A stretch of DNA of 64,000 bases from Wurfbainia villosa (taxonomy: Eukaryota; Streptophyta; Magnoliopsida; Zingiberales; Zingiberaceae), in the NCBI GenBank assembly GCA_025175895.1, contig CM045992.1, positions 120,554,377 to 120,618,376 of the forward strand, given 5' to 3'. Made by a program: the position numbers and the translations under genes. Numbering within the stretch: the first letter of the stretch is position 1; each line of letters begins with the position of its first letter. The notes beneath the pieces were generated by a model that was not told the origin of the DNA, made no database searches, and worked only from the letters and a program-made list of their open reading frames with translations. Below, piece after piece: positions 1 to 12,085 of this stretch.

Positions 1-101
1 TCGAACTCGGTAATTGATAGTTTTAGGCAAAGTGCATCGCTATAATTTCGAATTAATACTCGTGCCATCGATCGATTCTGTATTGCCGTTGATTTTTTAA
101 G

Positions 102-603
102 ATCGTCAAAGATGATTATCAATGGAAGAAATATGGACAAAAGGTGACAAAAGATAATCCTAATCCGAGGGCTTACTTCAAATGTTCTATGGCTCCCTCT
201 TGCCCCGTTAAAAAGAAGGTAAATTAGTTAATTAGTTAGGTTAATTTGTTAGAACAAATTAAGAATATAATACATCTATATTTATCGATATTGATTTGAG
301 TTCTTCGCGGTGCACTTAACCATGATCGCTTAGGTGCAAAGGAGCGTAGAGGATGCAACAATCTTAGTGGCGACCTACAAAGGGAAGCATAACCATAATC
401 CGCTTCTTCAACTCAACAACAACAACAATCGCAATGAATACTCATCGTCGGAGGAGAAGGAGGATCCATTGATCCGGCTAAATAGTAATAATTTAGTCGA
501 GCAAATGGCTCAAACATTAAGCAAAGATCCATCTTTTGCAGCTGCCTTGGCTAATGTTATCTCTGGTAGAATAATGAAACTACAATCTACTACTACTCAA
601 TAA
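102..603 (+). CDS. WRKY transcription factor, group IIa, 3' part (partial)
   Basis: Two exons are visible, 102-218 and 334-603; the 5' exons lie left of the window. The first encodes IVKDDYQWKKYGQKVTKDNP followed by the CX5C zinc-finger cysteines (CSMAPSC). The second begins VQRSVED and carries the HNH of the C2H2-type WRKY finger. The intron (219-333, GT..AG, phase 0) sits just before VQR, the position typical of WRKY groups IIa and IIb. The C-terminal tail (LVEQMAQTLSKDPSFAAALA) matches the tail of AtWRKY18/40/60-like group IIa proteins, nuclear W-box binders that tune immunity and ABA responses. The signature heptapeptide is WKKYGQK, not WRKYGQK: codons TGG AAG AAA at about 123-131. This substitution is read directly; its effect on W-box binding is unknown. 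A poly-asparagine run follows the finger. Stop TAA at 601-603. Confidence 0.9.
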
Positions 604-880
604 ACTTCTTTTTTTTTTTTGGAAGAATATTTTGCATATGATTTGTAAGAACTTTGATCTTTTTTATTCGATGATCTATGAAAACTAATTAAGAAACAAA
701 TGATCGTCTCAAAATCCTCAATAGAAGCAAAGTACAAAAAAAAAGAGGAGTTATTATCAGTTAAATTAGACTGATCCGGTTTGAGATGATAGAGAGACTT
801 AATAAGGTTTGAGATGATAGAGAGGCTTAATAAAGTATTCACAATCGAACTCCTTTAACCGATTGAATACAAATCAAATT
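604..880. other. 3' flank of the WRKY gene with a 28-bp tandem duplication
   Basis: Non-coding AT-rich sequence after the WRKY stop codon, probably including its 3' UTR. At 779-806 and 807-834 a 28-bp unit (GTTTGAGATGATAGAGAG followed by RCTTAATAAR) is repeated head to tail with two differences. I see nothing else in it. Confidence 0.5.
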
Positions 881-1560
881 TGTCTGCAGCGTGTCGAGCT
901 TGGTTAGATCGGCTTTCGTCAGAGCTTCGTCAGATTAGGCCTCAGATTGGTCATCGGAATGGAAATTATTTCAAACCTAAAAGGACTCGAAATCGAGTTA
1001 AAAGGAGGGCCGAGAAGTAACTCGTCGAAGTTCCTCCTATGTTAAGTTAAAAATTAAAGGAAAGTAGAGAAAATATGTAAAATATAGATAGAGTAGAAAA
1101 TTTAGAAATTACTTGATTCTCACATTCCCTTCCTCCTAGTTTTATATAGGAAGGGAAAAAAAATATAGAACCGCCACATTAACGACTCCCCATCGCTGTT
1201 AGGTGGCTAGCGCAGAAATGCGGAGTCATCGATAGCTTGATTGTCACCTCCAGGAATTGAACATACCTTTTGAGGAGAGAGATGTGATATGGAGACATGA
1301 CTTTATAGATTGGAGGGGATCGTAGAGACATAATTTTCTGAAAAAGATCGTGGAGACGTGATTTCGTGGAGGAGATCGTGGAAACGTACTAATCTAATTG
1401 TCGAACTGATCTCGAGTGGTCATCTACAAAATTGGGCTCGAATGATCGTCTGAACTAAAAAAAATCAAACGACCGAACTGAGCTTGGGTACGAGATCAAG
1501 CTGCTCTGAGCTCAAAAGATCATATCGATCTAAACATCAAATTGAGCTCGAAAAATCTGA
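880..1560 (-). mobile_element. LTR-retrotransposon-like remnant (LTR fragment)
   Basis: On the minus strand a TATA-like box (CTATATAAAAC, near 1141-1151) is followed by a pyrimidine-rich leader and a segment GGAACTTCGACGAGTTACTT, an arrangement usual for the U3-R-U5 of plant Ty3/gypsy LTRs. Upstream (1260-1400) are short reiterations of GATCGTGGAGACGTGATTT-like units. A second copy of the same arrangement lies at about 59140-59830. No gag, integrase or reverse transcriptase reading frame is present. The family is inferred from layout and from similarity between the two copies, so the class is tentative. Confidence 0.45.
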
Positions 1561-1630
1561 GCACTTACCGAACTAAACTCACATGCACTTCGAATAGACT
1601 TGAGTTGACTCCTACTTTATTACTTGATCA

Positions 1631-2063
1631 TAGGCATGTTTATCGGTTCCTCGGATTCGGTTCTGATTCGGTTCTAATCGGTTTCGAATCCGTCGACGTT
1701 AGAATCAGTCTGAACCGGTTCAAAATAAGTTCCGAACCATGGTTTCGGACCACCTTCCTCGAACTTGAGCTTCCAAATTCATCTAACATATTGGTGATCC
1801 TATTCTTTTCTTCTATCTCAAAATAATCTTATAGAGATGTTAACATGCTAAGAATTTTTATTTTTAAATTAGCAATCGGAACCAGAACCGATTCTGAAAC
1901 GGCTCCGAATCAATTCCGAAATCGATTGGAACCGAATCGAATCGGAATCGGAACAGTTTCGGTTCGATTTCGGAACCGTTTCATCTAAATTAATTTCGAT
2001 TCTGAATTTAACGGATTGATTCCGACTCTATTCCGAATTGAATCAATCCGTTAAGCATCCCTA
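1631..2063. mobile_element. Non-autonomous hAT-like element, copy 1
   Basis: The left end is TAGGCATGTTTATCGGTTCC and the right end, read in reverse complement, is TAGGGATGCTTAACGG, giving imperfect terminal inverted repeats. Inside are dense subterminal repeats of GGTTC/GAACC and TCGGAATCG type. The internal segment CTCGAACTTGAGCTTCCAAA at about 1758-1777 is shared with the copy at 37895-38444. No target-site duplication is clear here, so the edges rest on the TIRs alone. Length is 433 bp and no transposase frame survives. Confidence 0.6.
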
Positions 2064-2113
2064 AATTTAAATTTCGCATCACCTTAACTATGGAGTATGG
2101 ACCTCACTTTATC

Positions 2114-2293
2114 GTCCCCACGGGGATGGTGCGATGGTAAGGTAGTGTGGTTGCTTTGGACACGGAGTGGGGTCGATTCCGGAGGGGGTCTAAAATCTCC
2201 CCTGGCTCGGATGGCCTCCCATCGCCTGCCACTGTCGAGGGACATAGCGATTTACCTCTCTCGCCGCTGACGGCCAGGAATTCCCAACTTTGA
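2114..2293 (+). mobile_element. tRNA-derived SINE, family A copy 1, with intact target-site duplication
   Basis: The head GTCCCCACGGGGATGG..GATGGTAAGG contains a pol III A-box-like motif, and GGGTCGATTCC at about 2170-2180 fits the B-box consensus GGTTCRANTCC. The tail reads GGAATTCCCAACTTT. It is flanked by a 17-bp direct repeat with one mismatch: ATGGACCTCACTTTATC (2097-2113) and ATGGACCTCACCTTATC (2294-2310). This is the hallmark of LINE-mediated retroposition. Two more copies lie at 28543-28764 and 53039-53266, both inverted. It is not a tRNA gene: there is no cloverleaf. Confidence 0.8.
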
Positions 2294-2310
2294 ATGGACC
2301 TCACCTTATC

Positions 2311-4055
2311 ATACGATGACGCCGAGAGATATTTCCACCGCATCAGAAACCAATGCACTTTTATTGTGCTATCTATAGCTAGGTTTTTTTTCCCCATTGC
2401 ACTCGTCCTTGTATTTCATGATCCAAATAAAACACATTAAAAATATATACGAACACTAAAAAGGGATTAATTTACTCTTCTTCTATTTTTACTCCTTCGT
2501 TCAATTAATTTATTTTAGTGTTAATTTGCTCTCTCGCTCTCTCTGAATTAATTAATCTGGAGCTTTGAATAATAGTGGTGCATAGTTATTATGAGTAGGG
2601 GAGAAGAAACTTCGAGGAAACTTGGAGCTTTAATGGCGAAAGAGAATATAAAACCACGTGAAATTGACTCGAACAATGAATCCCTTAATTGCCATTCATT
2701 TTCATCTTTTCCCCGTCACTGTTTATTTCTGCTAGTCAACTCCAAACTCTGACAGATAACCAATTAGACGCTGCAGTAATTATATTCGACATTTCTCACG
2801 ATTATTTAATTTGGTTGTTATTGAACTGTTTAATTCGATTCAAGATCAGACACAATTACTTCGAATGATTAATTACTAGGGATATATATATATATGTTTA
2901 TTTTTAAGCACAGCAACAACCAATATTCTTAATAATAACGTACGTAACTGCAGGTGGTTTAAATTTATATATATACTATTTTTATTTGATAGATATAATC
3001 TTTATCTTCTTCTTCTTTTTTTCTAATGTTTTTATTTTAACATTCTCAAGTTAGTAGTTCTCGTCTTTTATTGGTGGTCAACGTATATAGAATTGTAGAT
3101 GATTAATTAAACATTTAAACATTGGTAAGAGAAGTAATTGATCATGAACTCTTTCATCCACAGTAAAATAACTAAAATTGTAGTATTCTGAACAATTTAA
3201 TTAGTTTTCGAGATTCAGAAAATTGCAGAAAGAAAAGTCAAACAAAGAAGCAAAAACCAAGTGGTGTACGTTCCAATCATACGTATACTTCACTCACTTA
3301 CCTAACACATCGATCGTATGCATTCAATGAATGTTGACCTTAATTTTGCAGATACCAAGGGACGTTCGGTAGTTATTTTCTTGTCTGTTTTTTATTTTTA
3401 TTTTTTATTAAAACGAGAAAATGTATCTGGTTCATATTTTTAATCTCTATTTTCGAAAAAATAAAAAAATATTTTTTAAAAAATTAGAAAACAAGAAATA
3501 ATCATTTTTTATTTTCATTTTCGTTTTTCAAAAAATAAAAGAGTGTTTTCTGAAAAACTGAAAAATAAAAAAAAAATCGTTTTCTATTTTCTAAAAAAAA
3601 AAAAGAAATAAAAACAGAAAATAAAAAATTCTCTACGAACCAAACACCCTCTAAATATTGTAATCTAATTAGTTTTTGAGAAGAATGAAAGTTAAGCTTT
3701 CGCTTGTGAAGATTCATTCAGTTCGACCTAGAAGAAATACAAAGCGTTGGCTTTATCACAGAGAAGAATAGAATTGGAGTTTGAGTTTTATTGTCTGAGT
3801 TATGTTAACATTACCGACCAATTTTCTCCGATCCAATTATTATCGTACGATCTAGAAATAATTATGTGTTCGCATTACGAAAATAATTTTTTATACTTTA
3901 TCGACAATTACAATCATACCGAAACACGCACACAGAAACAATTTCATTTGGCGAGGAGAGGAAAAGAAACGTTTTTATTGAAAAAATCAGGATGAATATC
4001 TTCGCCGGATTTGTAGGGGAAATTAAATCAGTACTTTTAAAATTTAAAAGAAATT
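2311..4055. other. Intergenic, AT-rich, no gene seen
   Basis: No coding region is supported. The stretch holds an AT-rich MITE-like block at 3358-3650 (listed separately) and otherwise unremarkable sequence. Confidence 0.5.
3358..3650. mobile_element. MITE-like element, possibly PIF/Harbinger type
   Basis: An AT-rich block of about 290 bp with inverted ends: AGGGACGTTCGGTAG on the left and, in reverse complement, AGGGTGTTTGGTTCG on the right. The GGGTGTTTGGTT-type terminus resembles Tourist-like MITEs. The interior is almost entirely A- and T-runs. The expected TWA target duplication is not clear (CCA versus CTA), so the class is tentative. Confidence 0.4.
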
Positions 4056-4460
4056 CTATAAAATGACGATTAAATTTACTATATTATATGACGTTAAATG
4101 TTGGACTACGACTCGAATACATGAACAAAAAATGAGAGTTACAGAGATAAATATATTAAGGTAGATATGAGGACATACAAAGATAGACAAAATAAAATCT
4201 ATTAAAGAAAAACTTCGAGGGATACGTTTAAGATGATACAGACATGTATTTAAATGATCAATAAATACTCCAATTAAAGATGTAAAATGATGACAAATAT
4301 ACACATTAAACAAGCAAGACAAAAAAAACTTGATTAGCAAAAATTAAAAAAAAAATTAAATATAGATGATGATATAGTAGGTAATAGAGTCTAATGATAT
4401 AGAAAGATTCATATAGTCTATCCTACCTAATAGAATAAGACTTAATTGTTGTTGTTATAG
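4056..4460 (+). mobile_element. RTE-type LINE 3' fragment, copy 1
   Basis: In one plus-strand frame, interrupted by stops, the sequence still reads LYDVKCWTTTRIHEQKMRV, the conserved C-terminal region of the LINE reverse transcriptase family seen in many plants (LYGxECWxxxxxHExKMxV). Downstream the expected GRP-K-TW block is degraded. The element ends near AATTGTTGTTGTTATAG, consistent with the TTG-rich 3' tails of RTE elements. It is a dead 5'-truncated copy. A better preserved relative is at 61434-61880. Confidence 0.7.
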
Positions 4461-4824
4461 AAAAGACGAGATAGCCAAAATTACACGATCACATAAGCCA
4501 CATCTCAAACTAGCAATTGCATAAAAACTGAAAATAATATTCCATTAAGAGTTCAAGAACTATACAATCCACAACTATATGTATTTTTCTTTAACCTGGT
4601 AGCGTATTGCATTTTAGCCATTTGCTCCTTGGCTAATTTAAACTTTAAAGAATCAACAAACTTGACAGGCAGTGGGGTTCAATAATATGCAAAACTCTAT
4701 TCACAAATTCTATTAACGCAAGCCTCTCCAAACAAAAATCTCAAGTCGAACTGCAGACACTAATGAAGGTGATAAATAGGTCAGCGAATGGTCTGATACT
4801 GTGTTAGGTCAAAGCCTCTATGAC

Positions 4825-7800
4825 CTATACTTTCTGAGGAAGAGAAGCTGCCAAAGCCCTCAACCTGTTCACGATCTCCGCAAAGCTAGGCCGCTGTGAA
4901 GGTTCTGTGCCCCAGCATTGCTCCATCAGTGATTTCCATTCAGGATCACAAGATTCAGGTATAGGAGGCCGCAGTGTATTGTTCAGAATCCCACCTGTTG
5001 AGAGCAAGATGAGAGGAAATACCGACGAAACCCTGTATATCCTAGTATTGCAGTTGTCGTCACAGTGTCAATAATATAAAAGCAATCTGGTACACGAAAC
5101 TCCCACCATGTGGGGTCCCGGAGAAGGATCTATTGTACGCAGTCTTACCTTGCTTTTTGTAAGAGGTTATTTTCAGGATTTGAACTCGTGACCTCTTAAT
5201 CATAAGACAACAACCTTACCGTTACGCCAAAGCTCCCCTCGACAGTGTCAATAATATAAACAACAACAAAAAAAGGCGATGCGACCACTTAGGCAGAGAG
5301 ATTTATGTTAAGAGCAAGTCAACCATATGTAAAACACACCTATAATAAGTCCATAGTGCATATCACGATATGGTTCGTCACCGGTAAGGAGCTCCCACAT
5401 CACTATCCCAAAAGAGAATACATCAACCTGAAGCGCAATAATTCAGTTTGATTAATGATAGACTTGTGAATTTAAAGATGAAAATGGAAAGGAAATTAAA
5501 ATGGATTGGCATCAACAGGATGAATGATACAACTAAGCATTGCCTTTTCGCTATACTTGATATCTTTGCCACCAAGAAGTTCAGGTGCCATCCACGGTAG
5601 AGTTCCCCGCATGCCGCCAGACATCAGTGTCTCGTATTTTAATTTTGAAAGACCAAGATCAGCCACCTGCACAGTGCGTTTCATGGAATTTATTGGGTAA
5701 CATGCCGACAGACTAAAAGGGAAACTATCTAAAAATTGCAAAACAAGCAAGACTAGGCAATGCTCGACAATGAAGTTCCAAAGAGGGTACTGTGTGATAT
5801 TGTTTTTCCTGTCTTTTTCACATTTTTTGCCACAGATATCACGTAATAATTTGACAAAGTGCAGTGGATAAATCTTTATCTACTATTGTTTCTTCAACTC
5901 AAGAATTACGTTGAAACTGAAAATTTTTATATTCTAACAGTTTTTTTTTTATTTCCAACAGTAATTATGCTAACCAATTATCCAAGTGCATCCATGTAAA
6001 ATCACAGGCCAGCTTTACTTGTTTTACTGCAACCTATTTCCATTATTTTTTACATTTTCTGGTGTTTAGTCAGAGAAAACTTTGAAAGAGAGAAATTTTA
6101 GGCGAAAGCCAAAAATACAGCTTAAAATTGAAAAATGATTCATCTTTCTTAAATTGCTTGAACTATTTAACTATTTGATCTTTTATTCAACTTCAGCTGG
6201 TCAACCTAATCATTCTCGATTGAAAAATGATATCATAAGTACCATAATTATAATCATACAATAATAAGATTGCACGAATAAGAATAAAATATATGAAAAA
6301 AAAATATAATCTAGAAAAGATAATCCAAACTATTCCTTTTAGAACCATGCTTCATCAGAACTAATATAAACATATAAAATTTGCATGATGAAAGTACAAA
6401 ATAGTTAAAACATTAACATGAGTTGTGGTTCACTTCATCAAACATAAACATGGTGTATCGCATTAAGGCATCAAAATGTGTGGCGGCTCACCTAAAGAAC
6501 CATCAGAAATGAGTAGAGGCTGAATTTGTATTTTTATTTTCTTCTATCTCCTAAAACTTCTCTTGGGGTTTTCTTCTTTGTTCTGGAAATAAATTAACCT
6601 TTGGGTGATATTTCAAGGCCAATGGGCTTAACAATTAAAATTTGTGGTCCATGATCAAAAGATCAACATAAATTCACAAAATAAATCTACAACCATAATA
6701 AGTTGCATTCAATCAGTTCACAACACTTGTGGAACTAGATGATTTCCTGAATTGATATATTTTAAGATGCAAATGCTCAACATAATCAAAAAAGGCGTGG
6801 GAGACTTAGAATTCCAGTTTAGCATTTTGAAATAAACTCAAATGATATTTTAAAATTAATTACAATCCTTACCTTGCATATTGGACGCTGAGGATCCCTC
6901 AAGTTGACAAGCAAGTTATCACTTTTCAAATCAAAGTGGATTATATTTTTACTATGCAAGTATTCCATGCCAAATGCCACGTCCATTGCAATAAGAAGAT
7001 GCCGACGCCTATCAAGCATCCTGTTTGAAGGCAATGATAACATGAATAAGATCAAAGATTAAATAACTAGATGAATGCAGCCACCTATATAAGATCTCTT
7101 AGAAGATTGGTAAGCACAACCACTTCATATGTAGTAAGCAACATAAAAACCAAATTACAAATACTACAATAACAATATCAAGTCTTATCCCACTAGATGG
7201 AGTCGTCTATATGGATCCTTCTATGCCCATTAGGCAAATTACAAATACAAAAAAGAAAAAAAAAAATAGAATTATGCAAGCCGTGAATCTCTGCCCAAAT
7301 CCTTGTTGTTCTTTAGATTTACTTTATTTTCCTTGGTCTTTAAAATACTCAAGAAAACAGAACATTTAGTAATAACTAATAGAAATAGAAATGTAGAGGA
7401 GCCTTTAAATGCTTGTGCATTTTGAACCAATCTGCTCTGGTTGGATAAGTTGGATCTTCCAATTAGTAAATAAAAAGTAACAATTGAATTTAAATTCAAT
7501 CAAACCTATGTTTCAGCTAGGAATTCTAGATCCAACCAGCTCAGTTGATCTGATTGTAAATTGTGCGTACATTATTAACACATAGTACGACAGCATAATA
7601 AAAAGATAGCATGAAGTGATTACTTCTCATTCTTCTGCAAAGCATGCCGAAGTGAACCATTAACCATAAACTCTGTTACTGTTGCAATAGATCCCCCAGG
7701 GCCATCAAGAACAATACCATAAAATGCCACAACATTTGGATGGTGCAAGCTACCAAGCTTACAGGCCTCATTTAAAAAATCAGCCCTCTGAGTTTATTCA

Positions 7801-10800
7801 TACACACACGTAAGCATAAATTCTGCACAAAAGGAAGCATATGAAGCAAATTACTAACTAGAAACATACTGCACGATCCTGCTCTGAGGAATTCCCAGAA
7901 AAAATCCTATCATTGATTCTTTTGATTGCCACATCTGTGCCTCTCCATTTGCCATGATATACAGTCCCAAAAGACCCAGATCCAAGTTCTTGCAACTCCT
8001 CCAAATCACTATATTTTATTACCTTGAAGTGACAACAAATATAAAAAATCTGAAGTTCAATGTAAACTACGGAAATAACAAATTAAATAATGAAGAACAT
8101 CTAACCTGCAGGTTTCCAATCTCATCTGTATTAGGAAATCCATTCTTAGCTTTCTCTAATTGTTTGGTCTTAGTCTGTGTTACAATGATTTTAAGCACAT
8201 GGTAGCAGAACAAATACATACACAATAAAAATGAAAGAATATGGTTATCACCTCTTTCTTTTCATCTATCACTATCTTGTCTTCTATAGTTGTATCTTCT
8301 CTGAAAGAACTGTGAATGGTCTCTTTTGTTTCACGAGAATTGAAAGCAGGAACTGGAAGTTCAGATGATTGCAGTGTTACTGCTGATGTTCTCCCTTCAG
8401 TATTCTGGATATCTCCTTTAATCTGAGTGTCTCCTAAATCTTTAACAAAGCAGATTGTGAATGTCCTTGACTTAGAAGACCACCAATAATTATTCATAAA
8501 ATGGAAGGGACAAAACCTTTTAAAGGATGTGGAAGCTCTTTGGGTGCATCCACATTTAAAGTGTTTGGTGTCTGAACAGAAGAAACAGCTACAGCAATAG
8601 TTGACTCAGACCCTATGCTATTTACGGGATAATTCCTGTTGCAAAAGTCCTTTGTGGCTGAAGAAACATTGCTTGGTCCGGGAGGCAGGATTGTACCGTC
8701 CAATATTTTCTGAGGATCCATGTTGCTGACAAGTGGGTCTGAGGAAACAACTTGCTGCATTTGGTTCATATTGCGGAGAAGCTGAGCACTGTCATTTTGG
8801 TGGATAGACCCATTGCTAAATGCTTCAACTGGATGGACACTGGGGATCTCATCTTTGTTTTTGTCAGTAAGATTTTTGTTGTTGGCTTGATTATCATTGA
8901 TAGGAGCTGCATAATTGAACATCTCTCTCGGTCCAGCTCCTGCTTCATATAGCTCATGGTTCCCTGTGATGTATGGACTGTGGAAGTTGCTGGAAAGCTG
9001 AACACTCTGAAGATGAGCAACATCCCTTATCACAGATGGCAGCTGACTAGATAGCAAACTAGAAAATCCTTCTGGAACAACTCCAGCTGCAATTAGGGGA
9101 TTACTAATAGACAATTCACTCCCTCTATCCTGTGGCCCAATGTTATGACTACTCGCCACAACAAATGGTGGCTGTTCAGAGTTAAAACCCTTGGAGATGC
9201 CCATATCAGCCAAGACAACTGTTGGTCTTGGGTGATCACTGAAACCTGGAGCCCCAGGAGGATTCATGCTAAGAGGTTGCATCATCCCATCCATAGGCCT
9301 AACATGGCTATACGAGGCCAGGACACCTGGATTTCCAGCTAAACTAGCATCAGTAACAAAAGATTTATGGATAAAACTCGGATTAAATGGATAATTATGA
9401 AATCCAATCTTCTGTGGCAAATGCATTTGTTGTTGTGAAGAATCCTCTCGATGAGATTGAGGAGTGACGAATGCTCCGTAAGCATTGTGCGGTGTGGCCA
9501 ATGAAGCTGGTGCCAGTACTATATTAGAATGATCCCGATTTATAGGCAATGGTTGCTGCTTTATCACTGAGTCTTCTTTATAAAATTTCTCAGGATTGCT
9601 TTCAGTTCCATATGATGGTTGCAAGGCACCTGCTAGACCCACAGAAACTGGTGGCACAGAAGTCTTGGCATGGTCCAGATTGGCTGAATTTACAGATGGC
9701 CTCACATTAATATGAGATATAGCAGGAGCTGTCTCAAAAAGCTCATGGTTCCTAGGAGCTAAAACAGCTAAATTCTTGGCTGGGATATCCGCACCACTGT
9801 CTGCTGTTTGAAGTGGGACTCGTTTTGCTAAATCTTCAGAGTAGTGACTCTGCAATAACATGTTTGTTGCAGGGATGGCATGTCCAAGGCCAATACCTTG
9901 CTCATTTATCAAGGTATCTGAATGGACATGAGGTAAGGCTTTCCGACAGAAACTACAGTCCTCAAATTTAATAGTCAGCCCTTGGGATGATGGAGGCACA
10001 GGGCGCCGTTCCACATTCGGTGTGAGAAAGTGTGGAGGAGGCAGTGGCGGTAGCTTTGATAAAGGCTGCAACTTTGTATCACCAGGAATCCTCACTATCC
10101 TTCCAGTATTAAGGTCCGCCTGAAAATCCACTCTTGGCATCCCATTACCAACATGAGCAGTTGTGGTATCAATCTGTGCTGGTGGCATACAAGCATCCGG
10201 AGCCACCACAACATTGACTTGTGAAGGAATCCCCATTCCTGGAAAAGATCGGGGATAGTCATGTTGTTGCTCTATGTAGGGCCGAGGAACAGTTGGTGTC
10301 GTAGACGGCATTTCAGTATGTACCGAATCGAAGAATTTGCTTTGGTTTGGCACTATAGGAGGCAGTTCATACTGATTTGAAGTCAAAACATGGGTTTGGT
10401 CATTGTAATCTGTAGTCAGCGGAAGATCTGGAACATCTTGCCCTGAAAAATAGGACTTCGATGCAACAAAAGCAGATGCGCCAGCAGGGGACAAATGAGC
10501 AGGCGAAGTACCTTCGTTGGCCAGCGCTTCGACGGGCGTCAATCCATCTGAATTCTGCGTGGACGAGAAACTCGTCCCGCTATCCCTTCTCCTGATGCCC
10601 GAATCCAATCCATTGACGGCCTCGAGATACCTCGCGCCAGTATCCTGCAAATCATGGTACGGGGCAAGTGGACTGGCGCCGCTTCCAGACACATCCGATG
10701 GCGAGAAGAGGAAAACTCGAAGCTTGGAGTTGGGATTATCAGCTGCCATCTTATCGTACTCCTCCATCATGTTTTCCAGATCCTCCGACGTGGATACGGA

Positions 10801-11094
10801 GATGAGGGCATCAAGATCCTCGTCGGGGAGCTGGTAACGAAGCACGACTGGCCCGCCACAAGCCTCGCCCATCCTGCGTAAGATCTCAGGCAGCGACGTA
10901 TCGCGGTGGACGGTGAGGATGCGGGTCTCCCCTCCGACGTAGCGTAGGGCACCGTCGCTGAGTCGAGGAAGAATCTTACCGCCGTAGCTGTATCGGAGCT
11001 TGACCCTGCGGTCGCCGGAGGTGGAGGGGTGGTCCCCGGCGGAAGCAACGTCCGAGGGGCGCAAGGGGTGGAGATCCCTGCGATCGGAAGCCAT
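4825..11094 (-). CDS. PB1-domain Raf-like MAPKKK (plant group B, B4-like)
   Basis: Nine exons, all frame-consistent, give about 1226 residues: 8517-11094, 8252-8439, 8106-8174, 7870-8022, 7624-7787, 6873-7020, 5544-5666, 5340-5427, 4825-4994. Residues about 32-130 form a PB1 domain (VKLRYSYGGKILPRL). A long low-complexity middle follows, then a C-terminal kinase from about residue 950: G-loop GSGSFG, ATP lysine in VAIK (about 979), catalytic loop HFDLKSDN (about 1079) in place of HRD, DLG in place of DFG, then GTLPWMAPELL. HFD and DLG are usual in this Raf-like subfamily, whose members activate SnRK2 kinases in osmotic stress and ABA signalling. That role is inferred from the family. The 3' splice partner of exon 7 is a GC-AG intron. 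The start is the first ATG of the long 5' exon. Intron 8 holds an Au SINE. Confidence 0.92.
5081..5241 (-). mobile_element. Au-type SINE in the last intron of the Raf-like kinase
   Basis: Read on the minus strand it begins with the tRNA-like head GGGGAGCTTTGGCGTAACGG, has a B-box-like GAGTTCAAATCC, then the Au body (CAAAAAGCAAGGTAAGACTG) and ends near GTTTCGTGTACC. It is flanked by a perfect 19-bp duplication, ACAGTGTCAATAATATAAA, at 5062-5080 and 5242-5260. The same family occurs at 15590-15767. Confidence 0.85.
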
Positions 11095-11617
11095 GCAGCG
11101 GAGAACCGGAAGCTAGGGCTTTGGAGAGGAATCAGCCGCCGAGATCGGGGCAAGAAAATGTCCGTGCGTATTCGATACGAATTCGGGAAGGAGCTTTTAT
11201 TAGATGATTAAATTGACAGAAACAATAAACAGTGATGATTAAAAGATAATTAATGAGTCTCATGGCTAATGTGACACGGGACGTCCAATTCAAGAACACG
11301 AACTTGTGAACAATTCTGATTTATTTTGACGGTCTTAAAGCAACATCGATCGTCTTCAAAAGTCAAAACTAATCCATCGAATACTTAAATACTAATAAAT
11401 AAATAATAATAATAATTAATGAGCTATATCCACGTCAGCTGTGGCCCCTAAAGTCACCTCTGTGATGTTCCTATCTTATCCATTCTTTTCTCAATCAACT
11501 ATAATTGCCTTCGTAAAGAAGGAAACGGAGAAAAATTACTTGTAAATATCTTCAAGAAAATAATAATAGACGTTTCAATAATACATGGAGAATTTTATTT
11601 GAATCACAAATCCGCAC

Positions 11618-11657
<40 letters not shown>

Positions 11658-11730
11658 AGGTATTGATCTGTTGAGCGACAGAAAATTACGCGCCTATGCA
11701 CGAATTACATGTGCGAACCGTGAATTGAGC

Positions 11731-11995
11731 ATCCATTTTTGTACGACTCACGTGAGATGAAGGGAAATATATAGTAATCACGCCCGACTTCGCTCGCACT
11801 CACCAATCGGAGATTGAATTCCGATCATGATCCAACCGAAATCCGACGACGATCCGATCAGAATTCGACTGACACAACGATCGAATTTTAATTATTTCCG
11901 ATCACAATCCGACCGACATCGAAATCCGATCGGATCACAATTAAAATCCGATCTGCTGCCAATGAATCAAAGCTCTATGCGCGAATGAAATCGCG
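11731..11995 (+). repeat. CCGATCGGA-rich repeat, unit A
   Basis: Begins about CATCCATTTTTGTACGACTC and runs through many TCCGATC/GATCGGA motifs to CCGATCTGCTGCCAATGAAT. The unit recurs in the same order and strand at 12086-12341, and a related inverted copy lies at 41225-41450. Each of these copies sits next to an (AT)n tract. No open frame or TIR is clear; it is probably a fragment of a transposable element. Confidence 0.65.
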
Positions 11996-12085
11996 ACAAA
12001 AGAAACACTGTGCATATCTCATTTACTGTGCACTTGCGATTAATCAAATGGTGAAAAAATCTTATATATATATATATATATATCC

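Noticed and set aside
2104..2397. Possible tRNA gene or small protein
   Set aside because: The A- and B-box-like motifs belong to a SINE with a 17-bp target duplication; no cloverleaf or anticodon arm.
4056..4340. Minus-strand 94-codon frame
   Set aside because: Antisense of an RTE LINE reverse transcriptase relic on the plus strand; the same holds at 61445-61786.
8494..8516. Continuation of the kinase first exon to a stop codon (GFVPSIL ending)
   Set aside because: A GT donor at 8516-8515 and acceptor before 8439 restore the frame (HPLK then DLGDTQ); the ending is intronic.
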